64,000 nt of DNA from Ustilaginoidea virens (lineage: Eukaryota > Ascomycota > Sordariomycetes > Hypocreales > Clavicipitaceae), in contig NC_057316.1 of the NCBI RefSeq assembly GCF_000687475.1, positions 5,766,001 to 5,830,000 of the forward strand, given 5' to 3'. How positions within the stretch are numbered: position 1 is the first letter of the stretch; the number at the start of each line of letters is the position of its first letter. The notes below the pieces were generated by a model that saw only the letters and a program-made list of their open reading frames with translations, was not told where the DNA came from and did no database searches. Shown one piece after another: positions 21,421-34,273 of this stretch. A program made the position numbers and the translations under genes.

Positions 21421-21825
21421 GGACGCTTCATGTCGCCCTTTTGTGCCTGACAGCTGTCACCAAAGTGCCAGAGCAACAAACATGTTTGTGTTTATCAAGC
21501 TACGTTCCGAGACACATAAACGCCTGGCTGAGCTCTTGTGAATGGCCTTGTACGATGTCGACTCGGAATCGCATTTGTTCGTTGCGCTCTTCTTTCCTCC
21601 CCCCAGGCACGCTTTGCTTCTGTGAGGCAGGTTCGATCGAATCTACTCCACCACGTACGATTTCACCGGCACGTCATGCCGCAGCTAGCTGCTTACGACG
21701 AATGAATGAATGCCATCCTTGATTCACGCGCATTACACTACTCTGTTAAAAGACTCGGCGTTTTGCCAGCGCTTGACCAAGCCAACCCCGGCCGATTCCT
21801 GCTCAAGTCCCAGCCATTCCATCTC

Positions 21826-22341
21826 TCAAGACGAGTAGAGCCGAATGACCGTCTGCAAGTTATTGTCGATCCTAGCAAAGGCAGCCTGGCTCGCCGCCTT
21901 CTTGCCGTCCGGAACAGCGGCCAGATAGATCTTGGCCAGCGCCGAGAAGCCGTCTTGCAGAGCCTTGACGACGGCCACCACCAGGGCCTTGATGGGCGGG
22001 ATCACCCTTTCGACCTTGGGCTTGACGGCGTAAGCAATCTCGAGATAGTCGTCCAGCGTCTTGGCCACGGCGTCGAGAGCCGCCTGCCGCTCCTGGAGGG
22101 TGGCATCGGTAGGCGTCGTGGACGGGTCGGGCGCTGGGGTTTGCGCGATCGCGGTGGCCAGCTTGCTCGCCTGGGAGATGAGCGCCACAGCGCCCGTGTA
22201 GTCCCCCGTCCAGACTCTGATTCCCTGATTGATGGCCGCGTAGGCATTGTTGATGCTGTTCAGGGTGGCGACCAGGGGGTCGGCGTCGACCGCGAAGACG
22301 GAAGCCGCGAGAGCAACAGAGCACAGTAGCTTCAACTGCAT
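21826..22341 (-). CDS. HsbA-like secreted cell-surface protein
   Basis: Single exon, 171 residues, minus strand. It begins with a signal peptide (MQLKLLCSVALAASVFAVDA). The mature part has no cysteine and is a run of amphipathic helices (TLNSINNAYAAINQGI, LISQASKLATAIAQT, ALDAVAKTLDDYLEIA, PPIKALVVAVVKALQDGFSA), as in the HsbA / galactomannoprotein Mp1 type family. In Aspergillus HsbA binds hydrophobic surfaces and helps bring cutinase there; antigenic cell-wall mannoproteins belong to the same family. Family assignment is by pattern, without a diagnostic motif. No GPI-anchor tail is seen, so it is probably secreted or loosely wall bound. Confidence 0.8.
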   Translation of the reverse strand: MQLKLLCSVALAASVFAVDADPLVATLNSINNAYAAINQGIRVWTGDYTGAVALISQASKLATAIAQTPAPDPSTTPTDATLQERQAALDAVAKTLDDYLEIAYAVKPKVERVIPPIKALVVAVVKALQDGFSALAKIYLAAVPDGKKAASQAAFARIDNNLQTVIRLYSS

Positions 22342-24129
22342 ACTGAAGAGAGAGAGAGGGGGCGGGGAAAATGGGAGACGGTATTCGATTTGGGCACTGG
22401 CGAAGAAGCAAGATGTGACGAGGTGGTGATATGGGGCTTGGGACGAAAGCCGGGCAGCTGCGGGACGTCTACCGCCTTTTATGCCTCTCGCCACGGCTGC
22501 CAAAGCTTCCTGGTCCACGTCGACTCGCACTCGCCCTCGTCTTGGAACTCGGATGAATACAATTACGTACAAGAAACCGCGCTGTCATCCCCGTAGCTGA
22601 CAAAAGTGGTGTTGCCGAACCGTCAATCTCTCTCGATCCCTCACCCCCACGGGACACCGATTCTCCAACGGGAAACAACCCTCGGGCGCAGCTTGTCGAG
22701 GGCGTCCCCTGGGTTCGATGGTGGTATTGGCGCGAGATCCACGCCCGGCCTCTATCCAGTCGCTCCCGAGTTCTGCTCGAGCATCTTTTCTACTTCACGA
22801 AAATAAAAATTGCATACCAAGCAGGAGACTGGGCCCGTCAAGCATCCGCCCCATACAACGCCCCCCTGCGGGCGAGCACTTGGAGAGCCGAAGAGCCAAT
22901 GAACCCGGACCCAGCCCTCGGCTGGATCTCGCTGCACCAATGGCCATGGCTTTGGGAGACGGTGTCGCGGCAATCCCACAAGCTGGCCGTCAGATATATC
23001 GGCCGACGGCCGTCAGCCGTCTTGTCCGGGCGCGCCACACTGCCTTGGGTTTGCGTCCCCGTCACGTCACCTACGAAGTACAATCGGGGGAGAAATCACC
23101 GCCCCCACGGCCCCCCATGGCCCGCCGGTCGAGCTGCCGCTCTTGCCGTTCCAGGCGCACACTGCATTGGGGGCTTCGCGCCTCATGATGCGAAAACGCC
23201 TCCTCTCGACGGGAAACACCAGACCGCGCCCCCGTCGAGATATCCAGCGTGACTTTCGGCCTTTGGAACCTGGATGGAACATGATCCTCATATTTTTGGT
23301 TACCCTCTTATTCTATTGGCCCCTGGGCGGCGGCGTGTTTCTCCATGCGCGGCTGCCAACCCATTCGCCATCCACTTATCCACGAAACGTATATAGGCTC
23401 GGGTATAATCTCAGGGAATCAACTATCTCCTGCATCTCACTCGGTTTCAAGTGACAAGTTCTTCAAAACATCACATACGTTGCCAGTACTTCCTACCGCC
23501 CCATCCGACACAGATCTCATGAAATGAAAAAAGTATTGCGGCCGACCGCGACGAAAAAAAAAATGTCGCCGCAGGCCACGTGGCCGTCACAAACACCCGT
23601 GGTTGCCATACTTTGCACGGCGCGAAAAAAAAAAATACGAAGAGGAAAAAAAAAGTCCCATGTCCGTACTCCCGAAACCAATATCTATAAAGCGTCAAGT
23701 CAAGTACGGTACTTGTTGCTGATTGAAAACGGGAAAAAAAATATACGAATGGAAAAAAAGGGGAAAAGAATGAAGGGAAAAAAAAAAAAAAAAAGGCCTG
23801 TCGAACGTAATGGTAAGTGGAGAAGACGACGCGGTAGAACTCAAGGCGAGTTCAACTCAAGTCGGTAACATCGAGGTATCGAACGTGAAACAGCGCGGGA
23901 TATGCGGAAGAAACTCGTGGAGAAAATGAAAACACAGCAGGGAGAATGGACTAGTTGCTCCAGGCGCCACCGATTCCCTGTTCCCAACATATACAGCTCG
24001 CAACGTCGATTGCTGACGCCATGAGCGAGATAAAAAGTATACAACATCAAATGACCAAAGGTCGAATTCCAGAGGCAAGCGAGGATACTCTCACTGTCAC
24101 TGTCGTGGGGATGGGATTGCTTTCGCGAG
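22342..24129. other. Intergenic region between veA stop and HsbA-like gene start
   Basis: About 1.8 kb between two minus-strand genes. The part from 23530 to 23820 is unusually rich in A runs on the + strand (T runs on the transcribed minus strand), likely the veA 3' side. No credible gene. Confidence 0.55.
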
Positions 24130-24931
24130 TCATCCTGCAAAGACATCGGAAAATTGATTAAACTGCACAAACTCGACTTTGCCATCGGCGCGGGTATATA
24201 AACCTTGATCGGGGTCGGGTGTCATGCCCTGAATGCGACGACATTCCGTATCATGCCGCCGCTGACAGTTATATACTGGAAGGGAGATGTGCGTGAAGAC
24301 GTGGTCATGTTTCCGCTTGCCCCCTGTAGGTAGGGCCGGAGGCGGAGGAAGCGGCTCTGTTTGCGCCTCAATGGGAGGGAGCGGGGGAGATGGAGACACC
24401 AAAGCCGCAATCTTGAGCGGGGCCAAGGACGATGCGCATGTCTGGCGAGGCGGCTTTTGAGGCGGCAAAGATGCGAGTGAGTAGTTACGCTGGGGCTCGC
24501 GCCCCGAGGTGCTGTCGGAAACGGCGGGTGATGTTGGTGCGTGATAGGTGCAGGCCACCTGTTCATATGACGACTCTCGTTTGACACACGGAGACGAGCA
24601 AGGAGAAGGGCATGTCGAGCTTAAGCTTCGTCCACGCTGGGGATAACTGTGCTCCGACTTGATGTACGGCGAGGATAGAGCAGACGAATAGTGCGTCGTC
24701 GTCGGCAGATGCGTACTCGTCTGGGGCGGAGCAGGATACTGCCGGTAGGCATACTGAGGAGTGGCATGGTTTGCATGGTTTCCTCCAAACGACAAATGAC
24801 TCCCACGGCTGGGGGGAGGGGCGTTGTAGCCAGGCGGCGGCGGATGATGCGAATCCACGACGGATACTCGCCTCGGCGTATCTGCCCCGTAGGGAACACG
24901 TTGCTGGCTCGCGTTGCTGCCGTTGCTGTCG

Positions 24932-24972
<41 letters not shown>

Positions 24973-25889
24973 GCCAAGAGACCGAGTGTGAAGGCCGTGG
25001 GGTTCCTCTGAAGCGGGTGTAACGGTACGGCGGCGATAATCGTCTTCTCTTCGGTCATATCCGCTTCCCTTCCCGTCGCGCTTTCTCATTCGAACATCTC
25101 GCCGGATTCGCACGCGACAACCTTGGTCCGCAACGGTTTTGCTCAGCTGGGTGCTTTCCATCAACCCGGGGAACTTCTTTGCGCTGTAGACGTTGAAAGG
25201 TTGCGTCTTGATTTCCATCCGCCAGTCAACACCCGGGGGTAGATCGGGTTCTGCAGGTTCCAAATCAAAATCCTTCTCCTCCTTGGTCGTCTCGAATAAG
25301 CTGAATGACAGGCGAAAGTATCCTTCGTGTCGTACAGAAAGGTCGGGGAATATAAAATAGCCAGCTTCGGCAGGACGATCCAAGTAAGCCATGCCCGATG
25401 CAGGAACACCAGTCAGTATGGGAGGGTTGGTGGCTGCTGTGTTTTGAACGCGACCGTGAGCCATGACACGAGCCTGTTCCAGGCTAGCGTACAAGAAGAA
25501 ATTAGCATTGTAGTCGAAGGTGACGTCCTTCCCTGCCTCGACAGAAGGGCCTTCGATGATGCGCAACTCGACGACCGGCGGAGGATCGACAGGTCGTCTG
25601 TCACTGTTCGCTGTGTCGCGTATTAGCAGGCAAATCCCCATCGCGTCGAAATCTCCATACCATGTCGGCATCGCGAAAACTCTTTGGAACTCCAGGTGCC
25701 TGTGATGCACGCATCGACGGGTGCATTTTACGGATGCGTACCTTTCATACCCGAGCCACATGCCCTGGCTCGTTCTGGCTGCTGCAAAACGGTCAACTGA
25801 TACCAAAGGCTGCGATTCTCTTTCGTGATTCGATGAATGCGCACTGATTCGCGCTGGGCGTTGGTGGGACTGGGAGCAGTGGACGGCAT
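24130..25889 (-). CDS. Velvet-complex regulator VeA
   Basis: Two exons on the minus strand, 25889-25742 and 25610-24130, give 542 residues; donor GTACGC, branch GCTAATAC, phase 1. The velvet domain spans roughly residues 18-235: [71 protein letters not shown], then [19 protein letters not shown] and [16 protein letters not shown], which includes basic nuclear-import residues. VeA binds VelB and LaeA and couples light to sexual development and secondary metabolism. The C-terminal half is disordered: 14 Asn (263-276) from an AAC repeat, then Pro/Ser-rich sequence. The start MPSTAPSP gives the short N terminus usual in the family. A gene-free 11 kb lies upstream. Confidence 0.95.
24931..24972 (-). 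repeat. (AAC)14 repeat coding for poly-Asn in VeA
   Basis: Perfect 42-bp trinucleotide run, in frame, at residues 263-276. It is followed by a Ser/Asn-rich stretch that looks like its decayed edge. Confidence 0.95.
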
Positions 25890-26659
25890 GCTGAAAATTG
25901 GTAGAGAGAATCCAAGGGTGGTAATTTGGAGACGGGGACGACGAAACGGTCCGGTTGGAGTCAATTCCTGTACTTGCAGTCCTTCTTTGTCGGTGGAATT
26001 AGTACTTGTCAACAGGTTTTTTTGTTTTTTTTGGGGGGCGTTGGACGTCGCAAGAAATCATGGGCAGCAGGTAACCTTGCTGATGCAGGGCCACCTAAGC
26101 AGAAGTTGTGCTGGCTATGAATTTGTCAAGTTCAACGACGGTGAGAGGACCAAGACTTGGTTCCTGTAGGGAGTGACTAGAATTGACGTTGGAAGACGCT
26201 GAGAGATGGAAACTCACAATTTCCCAGCACTCGGGCCCGGCAAACATGAGACAACCCTCGACTAGACTCCAGACCAAGCACCGTTGGCTGGGGAGTCGCG
26301 AGAGAGCAAGCTTGTCGATTGTTCACAGACTCGGTGTAACCATTCATGGACAGGAATATCTCGACGACTGGCCTCGAGCGAAGAAAGGTAGCGGGCAAAG
26401 CAAGGGATGGAAGGGATGCCCAAGTGAGTGCAACAAAAAGCTTGTCGAGGTGGGTTTGCAAAAGAAAGGAAGGGAAGGGAGATGCAGCACCAGGAAGACG
26501 GGACAAGCCAGGACCAGACCAGGTTGACAGGAACGAGATGCCCGGGGGGGGGTGGGGGAGAGGAGGGTGGGGATTTTGGGGGGGGGGCGAGTGAGGGTGC
26601 CGCTAGTGCGTAGGCAGGCACTTGCTTGCCTTGGCGGCAGTCTGGTGCATCCCGATGTA

Positions 26660-26720
26660 AGCGGACGCAGTGGACGTAGTGGCGGACATAGTGGCGGACG
26701 TAGTGGCCGCAGTGGATGCA
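26660..26720. repeat. GGACGTAGTGGC-type tandem repeat
   Basis: Four or five imperfect copies of a 12-bp unit (GCGGACGTAGTG and variants). A neighbouring stretch at about 26820-26860 repeats GGCAA/GGCCA. Confidence 0.75.
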
Positions 26721-27114
26721 GGGGACATTGCAGTGGTGGATGGAGCAGTTGGATCGTGGATTGTTGGGGCGGTGGGGGGGGGGGGGAGCCAGCACTTGAT
26801 GGACCCGGGGCCAAGGACCGGGCAAGGCCAGGCCAGGCAAGGCAAGGCAAGGCAAGGCAGGGAGGCCAAGGGCAAGCGCAAGCGCAGACGCAGACGCAGA
26901 CGCAGGGTTTAGCAGCAATTGAATGGCTGTCAACTACTGGCTGTAGTACCGTTGTGCCCGTTGTACTGGCCGGCCTGTCAAAACCTGGGCACCGGGGGGA
27001 GAGAGGAGGGAGGGGGGGGACAGTAAGTTGTCTGGTACCTAACAGTAATGAGTGGCGCTGGGCGGTGCGCCTCTGGCAATAGAAGCTGGGTTCCCCGATG
27101 CTTAAAATGTCAGG

Positions 27115-27180
27115 TGCCTACGGGCAGATGGGTAGGTACGTAGATGTAGGTACCGAGGTAGGTATCTAAGGCTGGTAGGG
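27115..27180. repeat. GGTAGGTACCTA-type island in the veA upstream region
   Basis: Contains GGTAGGTACGTAGATGTAGG, GGTACCGAGGTAGGTATCTA and related blocks. Same family as the other intergenic islands. Confidence 0.6.
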
Positions 27181-27695
27181 TCAATCACGAGTGACTAAGT
27201 TGCATGGGCTCACTGGGGTGGGGGAGGGAGGGCTCGTTGGTGGAGATGGTGGAGAGGGGATAGGAGAAATTACACAAAGTTGACCCGTCTGCGCGGTACT
27301 CCGGAGGCTGCACACATGTATGTACCTAGGGCCTAGGTGCCTGTCTCGGGTTTAGGAGGGTACGTTGGGTCTGGTAGTTCCTCTGCTCAGGAGTCAGGCC
27401 ACATGTTGGTAGGCGACCGTACGAATCAGTAACTAATAAGTAAGTTGACTTGACGTTAGCATACCTCCGAAGGAGTCGGTCACTGGGTGGCTGGCAGGCT
27501 TACAAAAGGCCGAGATTTTTGGTTCGCCATACACTGAGCGTATCAGGGACAAGCCATCAACTCCACGATGATTAATGCGACCTGTCAAAAAGGGCAATCA
27601 AATGTGACATACGCCCAGATAGATTCGCCGAAGGGCTCGATTTTGGAAGCTTTGTTTTTGTTTTTATCTTTGCCTTTATTTCCTTTATTGCACTC

Positions 27696-27763
27696 TTTTT
27701 TTTTTAAAAAAAAAAGTCTCTCGTGCGGGAAAAAAAAATAAAAAAAAAAATAAAAAAAAAAAC
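27696..27763. repeat. T10-A10 self-complementary run and A-rich tract
   Basis: Ten T followed directly by ten A (27696-27715), then a short spacer and an A tract broken by single T. The first part can form a hairpin. Confidence 0.8.
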
Positions 27764-28947
27764 CCCCCGCGACAAGTCTGTAGATTTCAATCAAGTAAAA
27801 GTGCCGCAACATCACGATATAATCCTGGCGCTTTGCCGGTTTCGGAAAAAGATCTGCGCTTCTAGTTTTTAAATCAAATAAAATCCCCCTGTCCACGACG
27901 TGGTGCGCTAAGCCAGGGCCCTCCACGCCCAAGTCCGTCAGATGGCGAGACGTAAATAAATCCCTGCTAAATTAGCTGGCGAGAATCCCTCATTCCGCCT
28001 GCCCGCCTGGCTTAGAGTCGCATTTTGTCCAGAGTCAGAGACGCCGAGATTCAGAGCCTTTGCAAACACCAGGGGGCTTCCCGCAGGGCTTCCCGTAGGT
28101 GCATCGGCTGGCTGACAAGGGTCAGAGGGGAAACCAGGGAAGCTGGTGAGAGTTTCAATGTCGGATTTGAAAGTTTGTCAAAAAGCAGACAATAGGCCCA
28201 GTCGCTCTTTCCCGACGCCGACGGGCGCAATTGAGACGCACTAGTAGCCCCGAGGGGCTGGTTCGCCGGTTGGGAAAGCTGGGTTTGGGGGCGTCAAGTG
28301 CAGATGGATGGATGGTAGACTGATGACTGATGACTGATCATTGTGCAAGCGAGCGAGTGCGGTGCGGGTGCAGGCTTGGGCTTGCGAAACCTCCTGGCAG
28401 AGAGAGAGGCATGAGGCATGTGCGGCGTAACAATCAGCTCAATGCAACCTCCAACGTGCACAGCTGCGTGCGACCTTGCTTCCCAAACCAGCTTGCAGTG
28501 GTGTGCAGGCCCGGCAGCACCAATAGGGTTTGAGTCAATATCACGGACCAGTAAGACAAGGCATGCTAAAGGCCGGGCTCAGGTCGTGGAGGACGGTGGG
28601 GCCGCTCCAAGGCAAGGAGGGGGGTGGGGGGGGGGTAAAGGTGCGGGTACCAAACTCGTGGGAAGCAACCAGGTCTGATGAGACGGTTGAGGGACCGAGG
28701 GGCGCCGGAGGATCAGGCTATGTCTCGGCGAGTTAAGAGCAGCCCTTGCGCTGTGATAGGTTACTCTTCAGCACCTACCAAGGCATCTGGGTCGCTGGGG
28801 TCGCTGGGGTCCGCTGGGTGCGTCTGGGTGCGTCTGGGTGCGTCTGTATTGCCAAGGTTGCCAAGGTTGTCAACGTCTCGACCGGGATTGCGTTGAAAGA
28901 AGACGTTTTGGCACGGATATCCGATTCGCCTTCCGCGGTGCTCGGTT

Positions 28948-29039
<92 letters not shown>

Positions 29040-29068
29040 CCAGTGCCCAGTGCCCAGTGCTCAGTGCC
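28948..29068 (+). repeat. 7-bp minisatellite (CTCAGTG)n
   Basis: About 17 head-to-tail copies. Most are CTCAGTG; the last few switch to CCCAGTG. Since seven is not a multiple of three, every frame reads a 7-residue repeat, which explains the long but meaningless open frames over it. Confidence 0.95.
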
Positions 29069-29714
29069 CGCAATTTTGCTGAGGAATCAAGGAGGATAGT
29101 TGACAACTTACAAAATCGGAACAGCAGGCCAGGAATGCCGACACGGTCACACGAAAATTGGGAAAGTTTGATTACGTTGAACGGGAAGACCATGATGGAT
29201 GATGAAACAAGGGGGGTTCGACAGGGATGGTGATTACCAGCCCTGGGGTACTGGTAGGGTAGGTGGGCTGTGGCACTCCGAGGCAGGAGCTGGAGACGCG
29301 AACCAAATACAGCAGAGCAGGCAGGATGGGAAGGGACGATCTTGATTGCCCCGGGCGCGGGGGTTGCTGAGTGCCTCGCTTGCGCTGCACGGAGCACGAA
29401 GCACGTACCAAACAGTACAGCACAGTACAGCACAGCGCAGCGCAGTACAGTAGGTACTGTGGGACAGTCTGGTTGCAGAAACGCCCCCCTCGTCTCTGTC
29501 CGAGTCTGTGGGTGCGCACTGCACGCTGCAGGCTACCTACCTCAGTGCGACTGGAGGCTTTAATCAATGTCGCCCGGCGCTCCGCGCTGTGCTTGCGTTG
29601 GTTGTAAGCGGTTTCAACCCCGTGCCAGGAGGTAGGTACCTGGTACCTTTGCTTGGTTGTCGTACTCGCAGGTGCCGAAAGTACACGCAAGTCCCTCGTC
29701 TTGTTTTGGGCTTG

Positions 29715-29719
<5 letters not shown>

Positions 29720-29760
<41 letters not shown>
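29720..29760 (+). repeat. Poly(T) run of 41
   Basis: Unbroken T tract in the gene-free region. On the minus strand it would be poly(A); no retroelement sequence was recognised beside it. Confidence 0.9.
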
Positions 29761-29762
<2 letters not shown>

Positions 29763-32700
29763 CGTTCTGCGAAAGTACGGACTATGTCCTTCTCCACATC
29801 ACCGGGCATCTCGCATCGCTTATTTTTCCAGGTCAGATAATAGCCGATCCGCTCAGTTGTCCTAGACATGTCCGAGGCATGATAATGCAGCCTGCAAAGC
29901 TGCAAAGCAGCAGACCCTCGCCATCGCGCAGCTCCGTATCGCGTCGGGTCCAAGGAGTCACGACCCAGTTGGCGCTCGAGGTACGGAGTAGCTGACCGTC
30001 TGGACATCAGCGTGGATTGTGCGCTATACGACCGACGTATTGGCATGCGACGTGTACGAGATGGCTAGGCTAGTAGCGAATAGCCTCCTCAGCCGTCAAG
30101 AGGTACATTGCAGGTAACTAGACCCAAGCTGCTGGGGGATTCGAATGTTTGCGACTGCCTTTGGAGGTAGGTACCTACCTCCTAGAGGGTGGCTGAAGGC
30201 TGGAGCGAGCGTGAAGCTAATGAGTAATCGCCCAACCCGCCCTTGCGCTACGATACTTCTAGAATGCTTTTAGTGCTTCTAGAGCTGCATGGGCAGCCCA
30301 TCCATGGCATGATCCCGTCGTCATGCTACCGAGTGCGGATCGCATCATCGTACCTGACATGGTGCCTCCAGCAAACAAACTTTCCAGCTTACCAGATCCC
30401 ACGGGGCAGCTAGTGGCTTCACCATCAGGAAGCTTATTATGCGGACACTCCTGAGTCCTGTGCTCCGACAGGCGTCGGATCAGCCCACTCTTGTTATCTC
30501 TCCCGTTACCTGTCTGACGAGGAGACTTGTTGGGGCGACGAGGAGATGGCAGGACAGACGCGACACGTATACTGGACGAAAGGCCACACAGATGGCGGAT
30601 GGATCGCGAGAATAAGTGACGCCACTTGTCAGTTTCACGGGGCAATATGCACTCCCGGAGATACTCTCTGGGTGTTTTCGGAATCAATGGCCTAATTAGG
30701 TAAGCGGCTTCCTCGCAAAATGACCGTCGCGACTCACGCGGGCCATCATGGACGATGGACCTCACCAGTACGGAGTATACATAGACCATCTCCAAAACGA
30801 AGCCCCCGGGGGAAGAGGGGGGGGGGGGGGAGGGGCCGAGATGGTTACCCCAGACAACTTGCTCTGAAACAACCAACCACGCTGCACAGTGTGCGCGAGC
30901 GATTCATCACAGACTACAGACTCCAAGGGCGGGCGCAGCGCAGGGCAGCCCCGACTCCGCATCGAAGCCGCGAGTCAAGGGCTCACCGTGGCTGGTGGGC
31001 TCGCTGGCATGCTGCGCTAGCGCCTTGCCGGTCCACTGTCACAGTGTTGCCAGCCCACAGTGCATAAAAAACAAAATCACCACAGCGTGCGACTTGGCGG
31101 CCAAATTTTCAAGGAACAGGCCGGGCAGATCAAAAGCCCAGAGTGAAACCTAGAACCTCCAGCGGCGACTCAATTTCCCATCCAGGCCTGGACAGCAGCG
31201 GCACATGACTAGAGCTTGGCCAACACCGAGCACTGTTCTGGGGACGGCGAGTCCGCTGTGTTGGAGACTGGATCAATTGGATATGCTTCATCACAGCTTT
31301 GCCTCGCGATTATATGCTCGAGTGCTCCTGTTGACATTTCTGTACGGAGCACATGCGGAGGACAGCCCTGCGTTTAGCTGGCCAGCTTGAGCGCTGCCAA
31401 CACAAGTATGGCGAGGCAGTGGCAGGGGCAGTGGCAGTGGCAGTGGCGAAGTGCAGAAGTGCAGAAGAGGGAAGCGCAAAGGGACATAGTCATCTGTCAA
31501 GCTCCACCACAACTCCACCGCCAACTCCGCCAACTCCTCCACCATCTCCAGCACATCTACGCACCTATCTTCAGACCTACCAGAGGCCCCGACCCCGGAA
31601 TCCACGGGCTGAGCGGGATGAGGTTCCCATCCTCGGCTGGGGAAATCAGCTCTGGGAGGGGGAGCGGTTATGGGAGCACCAACCATACTGGAAGCAAACA
31701 AACCAAAGACATTAGGACGCGGCCGGATGCCGAGCATAATCTCCAGTTTCAAACCCGTTGGGAAAATAAAGAAGAAAGAAAAAAAAGAGGAAACGCTGAG
31801 GAGACGGATGACAGGGCACCAATTCTCACGCGAAATAGTTGAAAGAATAAAAAAAAATAAAAATGGTGTGGCATTTCGGCCCTCGCGGTTTGGAAATGCA
31901 AATTGCCCCTGGTTCGTCACGCGTCTGTCTGTCTTGTTGTCTGGGGTTTATATTCTTTATGTTCTTTATATTTTTTTATATTTTTGCTCTATATTTCCTA
32001 TTTTCGTCCCCTTCCGCCCCCTTGCTTCCCTTGCCCTGCCGCTGACCTTTCTCCATGATTCAGCCTGCCAGGAGCATTGCAACTCGATGGTACATGCGAT
32101 TACGGAGCACTACCTAATAGAATCGCTTCGATTGCCGAGGGGTGACGAGAGACTAGTTGACCAATCGATGTCGAAATAGCTGCTGCCACGCGGCCAAGCT
32201 GCCACACCAGCAAAGCACCAGCAAAGCACCAGCGGAGCACCAGAGAGGCATACAAATCGACGGCTTAATAAAGAAAGTGCCAAAAGTCAATCCAACTTGG
32301 GGGAGGGCGGATTCAGCAGACTCGCCTTGGATATGTAAACCAAGGCTCGGTCGGATAGATGGATCGGATCGTTGAGTCAAAAAAAAGACATCCATCGGTA
32401 CATGCGACATGATGCATGGCTTGCACAGATTCGACGACCTGTCCACTTCAGCAAAGCGGTTCTTTCCGCCTACCATCTTGCCTTTGGCCTTTTGCCATTG
32501 GCCGTTGGCCGTTGGCGAGTGGGCGAGTGGCATGGAAGCTTGAACCCGGGTCCCCGGGCAGTTTCCCGCTCGGAAGCACCAAGGGCCAAGGGGTCGTCAG
32601 GATCCAGCAGCGACCTAAGCCAAGCCAATGTGGCAACCCCGGTCGGTCGGCAAGGGTCGGCATGGGTTCTATTCAGAGGCACACGACTGCAACGATGTTT

Positions 32701-34255
32701 GGCATAGCCGTACAGTACCCTTGTCCACGACGGGCACAGTACTGCTGATGACAACATCTGGCACTCGGACTGGACGTGGGTTTTGTTTGGGCAAAGTCGC
32801 GCCTTGGCTGACCAGTGACCCAAGCCGGACTCAAGACCCTTGCCGGGTTTATGGCCAACAACATGAACATGTCTGCGGATGGGCGCTGGCCCTGCTGCAG
32901 CTGGACCCCGGTGCCTCCCCCCCAAGCCATCTCCGGTGGTCGTCGCGGCTGACGACTGGACTCTCTCTCTGCCTGCGAGGCGAGGCTCGAGCCTTGCTTG
33001 CTTGCGACAACAAGCAACGGGCAGGGCAATCTCGGGCAACCCGCGGCCAGAGTCCCCTTCGGTAAAGCATCTCGGCACCATGCTTCCTAATGTTCCGTGC
33101 TCCCTGGATCAAAGTCGCTAATTACGCATGCAGTTCGTGTGGCCTGATCCTTTTTCTGCCCACGTCGGCCTTGCAGCATGGGGCCCAAATCTGGTGCGAC
33201 GCCAGCCGACCGACTTGTCATCACGTCACCCAAAGCGAAAGCGAGCTGCATCCAAAAATTGAGGCGAGGCGGCACGGCACCAGACATTAACACGTCTCCC
33301 CAACGGGGGCCACTCTTGCCCAACCCGGTCATGGACGGATTGCTTCGGTGCGTTTGCCTCGGCTCTCCTATGTATTAGGCCACCACCCAGCAACACCTTA
33401 CCGAGTATTCCTGCCTGCATATCCGTATATCCATCCATATCCACCGCCAGTGAGCAGTGAGTGCGCCACGGAGCGTTATGCGGGCAGGCAGGGATCGGGA
33501 TTTGGTATATCCGCCAAGCAGCAGCAGCCCGATGTTGTCCACAATTTATGCTGCCACTCCCAAACCCATTCAGGCCAACATCCATCATCCATCATCCATC
33601 CTACAGGGCCATGGGCACCCTGGCGCCCAGGCCCATGGGGATCGGCGGCCCACCAGCTAGCTATGTACTTACTACTATGGGACGCCCGGACCGATCACTG
33701 CAGTCATGCCTCTGCCCCCGTTGATACGTGAAACGGATGGGTGTGGACACGGTGAACACGGTGAACACGGTGGACACTGTGGATCCCTGACAGCTCGCGA
33801 TTGCGTCGGTTCGTGACCATTTACACTTCCGAATGGCCAGGATGGCCAGTGACTCCAGTCATTCCCTTTTTGGGGTCGACCCAGGTGGGCAACCCGTTGG
33901 ACGGCCTCATCTGTGTACGGAGTAAGGACTTTGAAACGAAGGAGTATCCGTGTTCGTGCAGCAAATGTGGTCTCTGTCTGATGCTGGCTTGGTAGCCGAG
34001 ATGGGGATGCGTGTCCGCCCCCCCTTCCCTCCCACTTTCTCACGCGAACGAACCCATTGTCGCTCAGCCTCTATGCCGTAATCGCGACTTGTCTCTCTTC
34101 CCCCCGTATCACTTGCCATTGGAGCCTCTTGTCCAGCCGCCTTCAGCCATGAGCCATGTTGTGTTTCTTTCTGCTCATGTGTCTCCGTCTTCATGTCCGA
34201 GATGCGCCCTGGGTCGGCGCATGACTTTGAACCCTGCTGCGGGAGCGGGGGGGAA

Positions 34256-34273
34256 GGGGGGGGGGGGGGGGGG
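34256..34273 (+). repeat. Poly(G) run of 18
   Basis: Longest G tract in the window, preceded by other G runs (from 34239). It could form G-quadruplex structure; it is also a place where assembly errors are likely. Confidence 0.85.

Larger units (their letters stand above)
20461..21825. other. Intergenic region upstream of the uncharacterised gene
   Basis: About 1.4 kb. It holds a T/C tract (20472-20517), a GTGTGC/GTGT microsatellite (20581-20618), CACGTGA at 20958-20964, and two GGTACCTA islands (about 21040-21145 and 21355-21420). No gene is supported. Confidence 0.6.

Noticed and set aside
26262..26933. Proline/alanine-rich minus-strand frame of 223 residues
   Set aside because: Built on CCCC and GGCAA repeats; composition follows DNA repeats rather than a protein.
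28746..29233. Repeat protein with 7-residue units (VLSAQCS)
   Set aside because: Direct product of a 7-bp DNA repeat, readable in all frames; no start context or conserved flanks.
29720..29760. Poly(T) as the tail of a LINE or processed pseudogene on the minus strand
   Set aside because: No reverse-transcriptase or gene-like sequence and no target-site duplication could be seen next to it.
30259..30876. 205-residue minus-strand frame in the veA upstream region, a possible gene
   Set aside because: No recognisable domain. The frame crosses a TACGGAGTA copy (30769) and a poly-G/Pro tract, both typical of the non-coding DNA here. Kept open only if transcripts exist.
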